From Paraescarpia echinospica (Eukaryota; Annelida; Polychaeta; Sabellida; Siboglinidae): a stretch of DNA of 64,000 nucleotides. Position 1 is the stretch's first letter, and every line of letters starts with the position of its first letter. Shown in pieces: positions 52,156 to 63,813 of the stretch. The notes under the pieces were generated by a model. The model saw nothing but the letters and a program-made list of their open reading frames with translations. It was not told where the DNA came from and made no database searches. Location of the stretch: the NCBI GenBank assembly GCA_020002185.1, contig JAHLWY010000285.1, positions 62,001-126,000 on the forward strand. Direction: 5' to 3'. The position numbers and the translations under genes were made by a program.

Positions 52156-52400
52156 GGCATCGAACAAAATCAGTTTTTCAGTTTGTCTCATATATGAGTA
52201 CGTCATGTCATAATGCATTACTGTACACTTATATAGTACTTTCAGAAATCCTAACTTAATATCATGCTTCGTCACCCTTACAAGGAGGTCCCCATTCCGT
52301 AAACGTGACGTACTTTATGGACTGCCACTTTAGTATTTATATAATAATAAATACATATTATATGCACTCTGCCAAGGCCGATGGATCCAGTCCAGCAATG
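52156..52400. other. Intergenic, no recognised content
   Basis: Short AT-rich spacer between the TA-flanked element and the next LINE. Confidence 0.3.
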
Positions 52401-53445
52401 CCGCTGTGAACCCAGCGTCCCAGAAAGGTCCTTATTCGAGCCTTGTCTCTTCCTAACATAAAAAGCCAAAGTCTCCTCTCCATCCAGGCTGTTTGCTAAC
52501 AACACCGCCATCTATAGGTTTATCACCTGCAGAGACGTCGGAACTAAGTTCCAAGTAGACGTCCGAAGAATGAAAGCATGGGAGGAAGAGTGTGATATGG
52601 CGTTCCATCCCAACAAATGTAGCCACCTGTCCCTGACCTGTCGCAGAACAACTCTGACTGCCCACACCAGTTACACCTTCCGTAACCACACCCTCGAGCG
52701 AGTGTCCTCCGTAAAGAACCTCGGGGACAATCTGCAGAGTGACCTATCCTGTACGTGGTGTTCAAGTTGACAACACCTTTGTCAAAGCCAAAAGTACCCC
52801 AGAGAAGGAACTTTAAGGTGGGCTCCAACAAGACCCAAGAGCTGGCTTACAAGACCATGGTTCGGCTTATTGGTGAGTACGCGCCAGCACCGTCTGGGAT
52901 GCATACACCAACAAGCTGATCTCCAGCATCGAGGAGATCCAGCGAATAGCTGTCAGGTTCGTCCACACTAGACACAGAACACATCAGACAATTAACCGCC
53001 AGCGACATGCTCCAACAGTTCCAGTGGCCAACGATAGCTAGAGGCACTGCCAGACTCGCCATGCTCTACAAAATCCGTAACGGATTAGCAAGTGCGAGTT
53101 GCGACGACGTCAAGCCCTTGCCTCCCAGCAATAGAAGAAGCCTCCACAGCCATCAGTACCATCGCTCACCTATTGCACTGACTACGCGGTAGCAATATAC
53201 CTTTTTTCCCCGCCCGTACCATCCGTGACTGGCACGCGCTGCCCTCAGAAACCGTCCAGATCCTTTCCCCATGTGTCAGTAACTGTTGACCCGTACGACA
53301 TACGGGCATTAATGGAAGAAGAAAGAGAAGAAGAAGTCGTTCAAGGAATCATCCAATCACATGCGAAGGTTAGTTATAATAGTGGCGCCAGACGGCGGAT
53401 AACTTCCAAGGAAAATGGACGTGTTGCTAGATCGTGGCGCTGATA
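52400..53445 (+). mobile_element. LINE reverse transcriptase C-terminus and 3' end, dead active site
   Basis: The plus strand reads VRLFANNTAIYRFITCRDVG at about 52486-52545, then MKAWEEECDMAFHPNKC and VSSVKNLGDNL, then in other frames KVGSNKTQELAYKTMVR and SSIEEIQRIAVRFVHTRH, then MLQQFQWPTIARGTARLAML. This is the Jockey/CR1-like order. The catalytic F-A-D-D box is F-A-N-N (52492-52503), which would abolish metal binding. Several frameshifts follow. Confidence 0.75.
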
Positions 53446-53504
53446 GCGGCGTAAACTGAAACAACTTTGCGGAAGTTTTTCTTCTTCCTTGTAGGGTGTC
53501 AGCT

Positions 53505-53583
53505 ATGGCTTATAATTCGTTGTTAAAGTCGAAAATAAGAATAACATGTATCATTACATGCATTATATGGATATCTCTTCGAG
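53505..53583 (+). CDS. Predicted first exon of a second receptor gene: signal peptide
   Basis: The ATG at 53505 has a reasonable context (GTCAGCTATGG). The exon encodes MAYNSLLKSKIRI, a basic head, followed by TCIITCIIWISLR, a hydrophobic core, and ends after one base of the next codon at a GTAGGT donor. A phase-1 signal-peptide exon is the usual start of Ig-superfamily genes and would join in frame to the phase-1 Ig exon at 63814. The 10-kb intron in between is filled with mobile elements. The pairing is inference: no other evidence links the two exons. Confidence 0.45.
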
Positions 53584-53639
53584 GTAGGTAAATATGGGCA
53601 CGTTTACTGTTATTTTCCATAGTAGGCCAAGGCATAGGC

Positions 53640-53725
53640 ATAGCCTAGCCCTAGTAGAGTAGAGGCTAGACCAGGTCCAAGGCCAGGGGCCAGGGCTAGG
53701 CCTAGGGCTAGGGCTAGGCATTGAC
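53640..53725. repeat. GGCTAG/GGGCTA-rich tandem patch
   Basis: A cluster of AGGCATAGCC, GGGGCCAGGGCTAGGCC and TAGGGCTAGGGCTAGG forms a short imperfect hexamer array in the intron after the signal-peptide exon. It is too irregular to be a telomeric repeat. Confidence 0.7.
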
Positions 53726-55195
53726 AAAATTAATGACCAAGAATGGCAAGATCACGACTCACATTTTAACCCAGTGCGCCTTCTAGGGGCCATTAACGGG
53801 AGAGGGTTCGGGGATTCGTCCTAACACCCTTTTTACGAACCTCCGTTCCAAAAACGAAATCCGCCGGCGTCGCTAGAAACCAGTGCCAACATCCATAATC
53901 CTGCTAATGCTATGCATATGGCTTTCAACGATTTCCGTTAGAACGAAATATGCACACCATTATTGCATGTAGGCTGTCACAAATTGGCATTCTTTCATTT
54001 ATTCTAAATCATTTAATTTTCTTCTTCCATTGCACGGCAATTTATTGATGATTCTATCGTAGTTTTTTTAATATATTGAATTTTATTTTATTTGCCATAA
54101 GAAATACAACAGAAACATACATGTGATAACAATAAAACAATTTATGCCAGGACGCCAGTAATAACTAGATCGAGTAGTTGAGGCAACTGGACCCCCTAAA
54201 TGCTCATATTTTATATGTCTTTATCAACGATGTCTACAATACACAGTTATTAATCAATTGAAACAGTGCACACTGGTGGGGGAATGCACTATGGTCCCAG
54301 AAGATCAGTGAAGGCCAAAAGTGCATTTGTGGCGTATTCGTTGCCCCCACCTAGGGCAAGAAGAGTTACATAGTGATGTAGTCATAATATATCTTATAGG
54401 TGGATAACTAATAAATCAATGTCGTTTCCTTAAGAATCCATATTTTAATAGTTTACTATAAAATAATAATGTTAAATTGTATAACAATATCAGAACAGTC
54501 CAATGAACAATGTTATTTGATTAATTGTTAAAAAAGCAAAAAATAAAAAATAAATCAATAAAAAGTGACAGGATGTATAAGGTAAATTTACACCAACAAG
54601 ATGTGACATAATTCAGACAAAAAATTATGAAATTAAGAATTATCATTGACGAACAAACAAGAATAAAAATTTCTTATTTCACACACCTCTGAATATGTGC
54701 TGATAATGACTTTTTAAGGTTATGCCTTTTAATCATAGGTATATGAAGTACATTCTAGATGTGACATATTATATTGTGCAACTTGTAAGAGAAACTCTGT
54801 TTTTTACTTCAGTTCTAATTTCGCCTAAGTGAATGCTATTGTTCTGCCTGGTACCATGACTATGTATTTCATTATATCTTGAGACAGATGTAAAGAGATA
54901 ATTTGGGCATTGTTTTTTATTATGTTGTTATACAACCAAACACATTAAATAACAAATGAATCTTTTAATTTGAGATTCCACATATTTTAAAGTTAGGTTC
55001 CATATGAATTTGCTTTTGTGTTTCAGTTGAACTGCTTTTTTTGGAGTTTATATAGTCTGCCATTATTAGCTACATTTCCATGGATATTACTGTATCATGC
55101 AAGTAGGTCATAATATTATGACAGGTGAGGTTGTATCAAGGCATTTTATATCTGCTTTAATATGCTAGACTGAAGGAGCGGTTTTATTCTATTTG
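53726..55195. other. Intron/intergenic, no recognised content
   Basis: AT-rich, with no motif-bearing frame. The part near 55000-55195 may be 3' UTR of the minus-strand LINE that follows. Confidence 0.4.
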
Positions 55196-58100
55196 TTATG
55201 GCTAATATTTGTAAAATTGTCATTTTTCATTTAGATTTTTTCTAGTTTAGGTTTTTGTCAATCCAGACACCTAGAAATTTGAAATGCTCAACATTTTCTA
55301 CTTTATTACCATCATGACCATGTAGCGCAAAGTCTACTTCGTTGTGCAGTTGAATTTGGCTGTTTTGAAATAACAGGCATTTAGTTTTGTCAATGTTATG
55401 CAGTAGATTGTTGGCCTTAATTAATTGAGAAATCTTTACCAGCTCCATATCAACATCAGTTGTCATTGATGTCTTTGTTTTTTGAAGAGTAGACTTGTAT
55501 CATCAGGAAACAGGATAAAGTTTTATATTATATTATTATATTGGCATATCATTTATATTAATAAAAAATAGTAATGGGCCTAAGATGGATCCTTGTAGGA
55601 CTTCACATGTTATATTTTGATAATCAGGTAATTTATCTTTATTAATAACAAACTGTTTTCTGTGTTCAAAATAGCTTTTAAAAAGATTGTGTGGGACCCC
55701 TGTTTTCCATAATACCATAATTTGTCAAGTAGGATAGTGTGATATATATAGTGTCAAAAGCTTTACTTAGATCAGTGAATACAGCTAGTGCATAGTATTT
55801 GTCATTTAATGCATTTATCATGCTGTTGATTAGTTCCAGAGTTGCATGTTCTGTTGAATATTTTTTTGCAAAATCCATATTGTGGTGGAAATAGTTTTTT
55901 GTAAGGAAGCTCTAAAGGCGATGATACATCAGTCTTTCGACGACTTTGGAAAAGGCTGATAGTAACGAGGTTGATTATGCATGTAATCTTTATTACTATT
56001 TGAAGAATTTATTTTATTTGTTAGCTTGGATGCTGAGCTCTAAGGCTAAATTTTGTTTAGCTTGGAGATGCAGTATGTTTTTAATGTTAGACCATGTTTT
56101 TGATATCATTTTTAGATTAAATAAATTGATTGTTCCAATACTAGGATTTAGCAATTACTCTATTCAGTATGTTTCTGTAGTGTTTATACTATTGGTCAAT
56201 ATTATGAAAATTTGGGGACAGTTTTGATTGACTATGTTTTCTACATAAATGATCACGATTATGTATTGACTTTAATATAGCTTGTGTTATCCAGGGATTT
56301 TGTGTGTGGTTATATTTGTTTAGTTTTATTGACTGTTCGGGAATGTGTTCTTCAAGTAGCTTGTTACATTTGTCAACAAACATAGCATATGCATCATCTG
56401 GGCAGTCAGTTTTACAGGTATTTACTAAGCTATTCCAATTTGTTGAGAACAAAGTATGTTTTAAACTGTCTGCTGATCAATAAGTGTGGCTGAGTTTGTA
56501 ATTACTCTGGTAGGCTTTGTAATAGTAGGAATAAAGCCATTTGCTATGAACATGTTAAGGTAGTCAGCACTGTGACTGTTGTTTTCAACATTTAGTAGAT
56601 TTACCCTGCTAAATATTTACTATGGTTTACTACAGTCAATTTACTGTGGTTTACTATAGTAAAATCTTACTATAGTAAACTACAGTGTTTTTTGCAGAAT
56701 ATTAAGTACGCTTTACTGAAGGGAATACTATGGTTTACTATAGTGAATACTACCTTTTACTATAGTGAACACTGCATTTTACCACAACTTACTATGGTGA
56801 ATATCATGTTTTACTATAGTTTACTATAGTGAATACCACATTTTACCATATTTTACTATGGTAAATATCACATTTTACTGTGGTTTGCTATAGTGAACAC
56901 CTCATTTTACTTTGATTTACTATGGTAAATACCACATTTTAGCACAATTTACTATGGTAACTATCACATTTTACTATGATTTACTATAGTGAATACCACA
57001 TTTTACCATGATAAATACCAGTAAATAGTACAGTTTACCACAATATACTATTGGGAATATAACATTTTATTATGGTTAACTACAGTGAATATAACATTTT
57101 AATATAGTTTACTATGGTGAATATAACATTATACTATGGTTTATCACAGTGAATACTGTTTATCACAGTGAATACAAGCGGGGTCTACGTATGTCGTAAA
57201 ACTGAAAGAATCAATGTAAACAATGCATTTAGTATAATGAAATACATTATTAACTATATATATACACACGTTTACTTGTTGACATGACTCATGAATCACT
57301 TAGCAGCAATATTGTCTGCTTCTTTGCAATTGCATTGGTAATGGTATTTCCATATTGTGTCCATGTAGTGGAAAAGATCTCACTCCTGGAATATGTGTCG
57401 CGCTGCACCTGTGTAATAAAAACAAACAGATTTATGTCTGAAAATGACAGTCTGCATATCAGGGCTTGCCAGCATACATGAGTGACCATACTTACTTAAC
57501 CAGTGGATGAGAATTAGCTGGCTGCTGGTCATTAAAACAGCAGTAATTAAGGGAATCACCTAATTACTGATATCCCCTAATTAAGCAGCCCTTCCAGAGG
57601 ACTACCAATTGAGATAGTGCAGTTGCCTACTGCATCCATGAAAGTTAGAAAGTCCTAATAAGGAGGATAACACAGTTCTCTGTGCATTCTATGGTATTTC
57701 ATTGTGGAAAATTGTGAACTGTTATTAAAAAAAAACCTTAACCTACACTGTTAAACGTAGCATCAAAATTGCATGTTATATGGAGGCCTATACTGGCATC
57801 AATAAGTTGATAAGTTTTCCTTACAGCATAATTTTAAGTATAATAAAATTACTATGTATTCATTAATTCAAATTACTTAATTTATGTGTTTGGTATTTCA
57901 AACATGTCAATTTAACTTAACATGCTCAAGAAGCAATCAAATTTACGACACTCAATAACATTTCACTATTATTAAATTAAGTTTACTCATAGTAAGATAA
58001 ATTAGACTCATAATCGGAAGAAATTAAGAATTACATTATTAACATGTGTTCTTATATATTACATTTTTTCATGAAGATGAAACAACAGTGCGTGTGCATC

Positions 58101-60115
58101 AAACTGCTGTAAAACAATAATGTAATACAAGGATTGTTACCTTTTGTCTCACAAAATGCACAGCTTATGTATACATCCAGATTCGACACCAGAGACACAT
58201 TTCCATGGCGCTTGTTTTCACTCTACAGGCGTATTTCGCAACAAGTTCGATTGATATGGCTACATTCATGTCCATGTCCACATTAATAAACCCACTGATC
58301 ATACCCTGACATGTACAGCTGATTTATAATAACAGTATATAAGATGTGCAATAGACTTTACCAGAGCACTAGAAAGTTAAGTCACATCTCACCAGCACTG
58401 CCCTGGGTGTTAATGGACACCAGGCTTGCTGGACACATGGATTGCACTGGGCTACTGTATATTCTCTGGCCAAGAGAGACTGCCTACCAGGCAGTAAATG
58501 AGAATGAACTGATAAGGGCTGGCTTGAGTGGCTTCTAAGATTCTGACAGTCCTGACAGGGAAGATAACACAGCTGCATAGTATAATTGTATTAAATAGAA
58601 AAGTCTTAAAAGTAAGCTCAATTGTTAACTTGTCAACTTTGTGGGAAGTATAAAGCCCGATGTCATAATGATAATACTTTACAGTTATTATTAATTATGC
58701 ATCTACGTGTACATATGTGGGCAACTTTACCATAGGGAATCTTGCTATACTTGTATGTGATTTATATATAGGCCAAATGCTTGTAAACTAAAAAAATATT
58801 GGATATATTTTTTTCTAAATTATTAATAACAAATATTGAACAAATGATAATTATACAATGTATATATATATATATGTATGTATATGTGTATATATAAACA
58901 CATATATACACATATATATATTTTTTTATTATATATACACATATATCAGTTATCCTGGTAGCTAGGGTAGAATTGTCAGTGTGCAATGCTGATAATGGTT
59001 TGAGGTAGGCAGTAGTTTTAAATCAATATGCACCACCTATTTTTTTCTTCCAGTTTCTTTATTAATATTACTGATAATATTATATAGAAATTTCATATGA
59101 GTATCTAGCAGTGTTTCATAATTAGGCAATTTGAAAGGCATTAAACAAAAACACTGGTATTTTGATCATAAGTTACTATATGAATGCATTATCGTTTACT
59201 ATATGTTATAATGTGGATTTACTATGGGCCGTGGTATCAAACAGTAAAAACATGGTAAAATGTAGTATGATTTACTATAACTTACTATGGTTTTATTATG
59301 GTTTACTACGTGTATTGTGAATTTACCATGGTATGCCATAGTATAAGCATAGCAAAATTAACAGTTTTACTCTAATTTACTATGGTCTTGTTATGGTTTA
59401 CCATGCTTACTATGAATTTACCACAGTGTATCATGGCAAACGTATGGTAAAATGTAGTATATTATGGTTTACTACAACTTACTATGGTTTTGCTACAGTT
59501 TATCATGGATTACTATGTCTTTATATGGATTCACTATGGTGAAAGCATAATAAAATGTAATATATACTATAATTTACTATAACTTACCATGATTTACAGT
59601 GGATTTATTATGGTTTACCATAGTAAACTGTAGTACATTTTAGCAGGGTATGTGTGTATCCCACAAATTATGATATTTTTAGTTTCATTTAGTAATTGTT
59701 TAATTACTGTATCAAGATCCTGTGTAAATATGTTCCTTATACTTAGGTATGTTGACCTATATGCTCATATACTGATCCCATTGTGTTGTTACGTATGGAA
59801 TCATGGGTGCTGTACAAGATCTCTGATTAGACAATCACAGTATTACATGATTTGTAAAGGCAATGTCATATTTTACTTTATAATCAATACCTTCTTTTAT
59901 ATATACACACAAGTATCTACACACCAACTGGTATCATTTTAATTGTGCAATTTGTGTAAGATTAACATTTAGTCATGACTCGATCTTGTATGGTTATTAC
60001 ATCAAATGCTGCATTATTTTTAATGGTTTGTTCATAAAACAATGCTTCTAGTTCAGATTTGTTTTTCAGTAAGCTGCGAATATTCATGTTGGGAATGGAG
60101 AATAATTGTTATTTC
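55196..60115 (-). mobile_element. Near-complete ORF2 of a non-LTR LINE, split by a fold-back element
   Basis: Minus strand, from 60115 down: MNIRSLLKNKSELEALFYEQ-like endonuclease start, then near 59740-59655 IRNIFTQDLDTVIKQLLNE and TKNIIICG. After the inserted element (56604-59648) it resumes LLNVENNSHSADYLNMFIAN, GFIPTITKPTRVITNSATLI (56600-56480), the linker with NKYNHTQNPWITQAIL (56452-56189), RT blocks STEHATLELINSMINAL and AVFTDLSKAFDT (55878-55678), EVLQGSILGPLLFFIN (55600-55540) and NIDKTKCLLFQ with EHFKFLGVWIDKNLN (to 55242). The FADD box region is damaged. This is the order of a CR1/Rex-like or related LINE. Confidence 0.8.
56604..59648. mobile_element. Fold-back element, 3,045 bp, with TTTACTATAGT-repeat arms
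   Basis: It starts CCCTGCTAAATATTTACTATGG and ends TACATTTTAGCAGGG; the ends are inverted repeats and TA flanks both (56602-56603, 59649-59650). Each arm is an array of about 20-25-bp units built on the palindrome-rich core TTTACTATGGT/TTTACTATAGTGAATAC, at 56610-57180 and about 59165-59645. The interior (57180-59160) has no coding frame but contains two related patches near 57640 and 58560 (AGGATAACACAG / AAGATAACACAG). It sits inside the endonuclease region of the LINE. Confidence 0.85.
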
Positions 60116-60429
60116 GATTTTGAGTAGCTAAAGTTCCCAGGTCATTGCTGGAATAATTGAATGATTCACTTATAATATTAATATTCTGATCTGATCTTCA
60201 TTATCTGGAACCATCATTTGTATTGGTTTGATTAGATAACAACAATAATATAGTTTGAAATGACAGAAATTACAAATAAACTACATAAAAATATGTCCAT
60301 ATCATACTCGAGTTATAGTTTGATGTAAAACATATGTTAGACTGTAAATGTCCTTGTTTGATCAAACATAAATAACACACATTGCTGAATACCTTCATGA
60401 TTAATATGATAGTAATTATCAGGTAAATT

Positions 60430-61165
60430 AATAGAAAATTACTGCTGCAATAGTCTTCTTAATGGGTTGCCAGCGACAGTAATTGAGAAACTACAACGTG
60501 TCCAAAATGCATGTGCTCGTATCATAACGATACGGTCGAATCGAGACCATGTCACGCCCATGATCTTGGAGCTGCACTGGCTTCCTGTGAAGAGTCGCAT
60601 TATTTTCAAGACCCTACTTCTCACTTTCAAATGCCTTAATGGGCTAGCACCTCCATATCTATCAGCACTTCTCTCTCCGTATCGCCCAACACGCTGTTTA
60701 CGCTCCTCCGATCAGCTACTCCTTAACAACCCACTACCCAAACTAAAATCGGCGAACGAGCATTTTCTTGTGCAGCTCCAAGAGCATGGAATCAACTACC
60801 ACTCACAGTGCGCCAATACACTAGTGTCAATCAGTTTAAAGTGGCACTGAAGACGCATCTTTTCACAACTTATTTTAACCTTCGATGATCGATGATCATA
60901 ATTATTTATACCTTTATTTTAATTAATTTAGTATTATAATTAATATATTTGATTGTTTTAATGGTTTGCATAATTGTGTTTATTTATATATTTTAACACA
61001 GTATAGTGGATTTTACTTAGTAGTAATGATTGCATAGTATTTTTGAACTATATATCGTATGATGTTATTTATTTATTTATTTGCATTAACCATTGTAAAG
61101 CACCCAGAACAATTATTTGGATGGGGCGCTATATAAGAAATAAATTATTAGTATTATTATTATTA
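60430..61165 (+). mobile_element. CR1/L2-like LINE 3' end
   Basis: The plus strand reads VIEKLQRVQNACARIITI, HVTPMILELHWLPVKSRI and LNGLAPPYLSALL, then after a one-base deletion near 60750 continues in a new frame as GERAFSCAAPRAWNQLPLTV, QFKVALKTHLFTTYFNLR and TGA. The 3' end is GGGGCGCTATATAAGAAATA followed by ATT repeats, typical of CR1/L2-type tails. 5' truncated, otherwise one of the better-preserved copies here. Confidence 0.85.
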
Positions 61166-61214
61166 AAATGTGTGCACATGACATAGTGAAGAAAGTAATA
61201 AACATACATAGTAA

Positions 61215-61515
61215 TTAATGCAAAGAATGAGAATGAACCCTTTGCTCAGTGAGTCCACGACAGGTTTTTTTCCATGCGTGGGATCTTTTACTTCCCCAGG
61301 TATAAACACTAGAAGGAAAGGTTCAACTTTGTATCTTACAAATGACACATGTAAGCTGCCTAGGGAGAACTAAGTTGCCCAAGTTTTGTTATGGTGGCTG
61401 AGACCAGTAGTATCAAATCACCAACTGGCCTGCATCAGGGTTCATAACTCAGTTCCTCCAATCCATGGTCCAGCACTCTAACTGCTGGACTAGCCAACTG
61501 TGCTGCACTCTATTG
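61215..61515 (-). mobile_element. Probable tRNA-derived SINE
   Basis: On the minus strand about 61512-61430 reads TTGGCTAGTCCAGCAGTTAG, AGTGCTGGACCATGG and GAGTTATGAACCC, which resemble a tRNA-like A box and B box 35-40 bp apart. A body follows with GGGGAAGTAAAAGATCCCAC. The 3' end is not clear and no target duplication was identified. Confidence 0.45.
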
Positions 61516-63170
61516 TCATCTATTATCATCTTTTCAAAGTAATTGACAGTTATCCCATATATGTTTTTATCTTAGGTAAGTGCAGTTGGCAAGCTGCCAA
61601 ATTCAATCGGTCATCCTGCCTGGTCCTGCCTGTTTTTAAACTGTGATTTTGATGGTTGAATTGTTCATATCATATTCTTGTTAACGTGTTTATTGGATGT
61701 AGTCACGTTGTTATCCACATTCATAGCTTATATAAAGACCTAAAATTTTGTGTAGTTATTTGGCAATCAGTTATTATACTAGAGTTGTTATCAGTCAATT
61801 ATCCATAATATTGACTGAATCACTTCAGCATATCATATCAATTTAAGTGTTCCTACAGATGTATACAAGATTCAAGCCGAGCAATAAAACTGAAAAGCTG
61901 AAACGCTGAAGTTACGGTGGTGCGGCAGCGAACATTTTTTAACAGCACCCCCCCACCCACCCCCGTCTTCTGACGTGATGTGTGCTGAATCACTGATGAA
62001 TCTCCCGGAATTAAAACAGTTGGCAGGTATACTGTGGTACAACGTCGATCCCTTGCAATTCACAACTAACATGTATATTGCAAATGCAGGACACAATTCA
62101 TATTGGTCAAAAGAGGGCAGCATTATTCACTTGAATTCTTCAACCAGCCCACACCATCAAGATGTGTGTGCAATGTGAAGAGAGCATGCTACTCAAAATG
62201 TCTGATTCTAGCTGCTGTCATTGCAAAAAGAGAGAACGCAGTCATTTCAAGAATTGCAGTGACCATTTATGTGACAATGATATACAATATATTTGCAAAT
62301 GGACCTACAGGTATTATTATCATTTATTAATCTTTAATCACCCAGGTCACCAATTCAAGACAAATCATCTCGCAAATAATACGTGTTGCAACACAAAGCT
62401 TAAAAATGAAAAGCTTTGTAACATTATAATACAATACGTGATTAGTAGTTATTCCTTTGTATCAGTTATTAGTTGTAATAAAACCACAAAACTGAATGTT
62501 ATTTGAAGAAAAAAGGGAAGGGAGATTTTGATCATACATTTGATCGGCGCCAATAAATTCAAGTATTGATCTGCGAGTGCATGATGGCATATTAGCGTGA
62601 GGCATTTGGTAAATATTGCTATCATTACTGTCACGTATAAACTATACCAGGTCATCCCATTCAGGGGGATGGCAATTGTGTTATTACGAAAACAGCAATA
62701 TGTGATTATGTGGTAGTACTGCTAGATATTAATTGTTGGCATTAGCACTTGAGTTCTTGCTTAACCCTCTCTGACAAGACATGTGGTTGATATTTAGCGG
62801 GTGCATTTTTCAGCCTGGGACACATTTCAGACAAACATCGTCAAGGGGAAGTACTCACTGTACTGTTGGAGGTTTTTGCGGGTAGAGTTGATAATGCCCA
62901 CTGTCAAGTGTTAGTGCATATTTCAGTAATATGTATGTGTGCGCTATGAGTTAATTTTAGAAAAAGCTAATTTTCAGCAATATGTTGTTGCCTATAACAA
63001 TTTGTACAGAATATTGAACAAGCTGCCGATATCGATGAGATGTAGCGCTAGTCACATGTTTGCTAGTACAGTACAGCTAATGTAAAATCATGTAAATGTG
63101 TTATCAAAACAGCTAGTTTTAGCTTAATCATCAGGATTAACTGGTCTGTTAATACAATTATTCACTGTAT
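61516..63170. other. Intron/intergenic, one candidate exon
   Basis: A plus-strand frame near 62105-62310 ends in GGACCTACAG|GTATTA, a phase-1 donor that would fit the Ig exon at 63814 (residues such as ISRIAVTIYVTMIYNIFANG are hydrophobic), but it has no suitable upstream ATG. The overlapping frame from ATG 62162 is Cys-rich (CVQCEES, SSCCHCKK). Neither is convincing. Confidence 0.2.
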
Positions 63171-63179
63171 TGTTACTAG

Positions 63180-63220
63180 CGCCGTATAAAGTACATCGCA
63201 GTTGCAGCATCAGTGGATCA
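63180..63220 (+). promoter_or_regulatory. TATA-box and initiator-like pair
   Basis: CGTATAAAGTA at about 63183-63193 is followed about 28 bp later by CATCAGTGG, which fits an initiator (TCAGT). Spacing is right for a core promoter, 0.6 kb upstream of the Ig exon at 63814. Such pairs arise by chance in AT-rich DNA, so confidence is low. Confidence 0.2.
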
Positions 63221-63813
63221 ACGCTTTGTATAATTTATAAATATCCTGTTTTTATTAACATATTTTTTTTATTTATTTATTTATGTTTCTATTTTATGTG
63301 GATGTTTTTATCGATGTACTTGTTTCCAAGATGGACACAATGCTTTTCTGAAATAAAAACATTGTTATTATTATTAGAGAGTTTGCTTATGAAGGGGATG
63401 TAGCGTTTGAGTGTTTTGTTGAGCCGATAGTGCTGGTCATAGTTTAAAAAATGATGTAACAATTTAAATTAAAAAACAAAATACTTCTCTCCAAGCGAAA
63501 CTCTTGTCTCAAGGCTCAATGGGTGAGGTTGTCACTGTGTACGCACCCATCACACCCGTAGCCTATGAGCCTGCAGACAAACCCCTTTTGAGAAAAAAAA
63601 CCTCCTGCCATCAGTTGCAACTGCAAGCAATTACTCTAGCACGTCATATCAATGACTCAATGCTAGTTTGACTTATTTTTTATATATGCTTTCTTATTTA
63701 CATAATATATAAATTTATATATATTTGAATTGAAGGGGTTGAAATCAGTAACTTTACATGACCACTTTTTTCAGCTTAAGCCTGATAACACATCAGTGTG
63801 GTCATTGTTTCAG
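63221..63813. other. Sequence before the last Ig exon; possible LINE tail
   Basis: TGAAATAAAAACATTGTTAT followed by ATT repeats at about 63348-63378 resembles a LINE 3' terminus. The segment ends in the acceptor TTTCAG at 63808-63813. Confidence 0.35.

Noticed and set aside
53640..53725. Interstitial telomere repeat
   Set aside because: The hexamers are GGCTAG/GGGCTA variants and irregular; no TTAGGG array is present.
61975..62506. Overlapping short frames as a conserved small protein gene
   Set aside because: Three frames overlap, none has a family motif or convincing start; kept only as a weak exon candidate.
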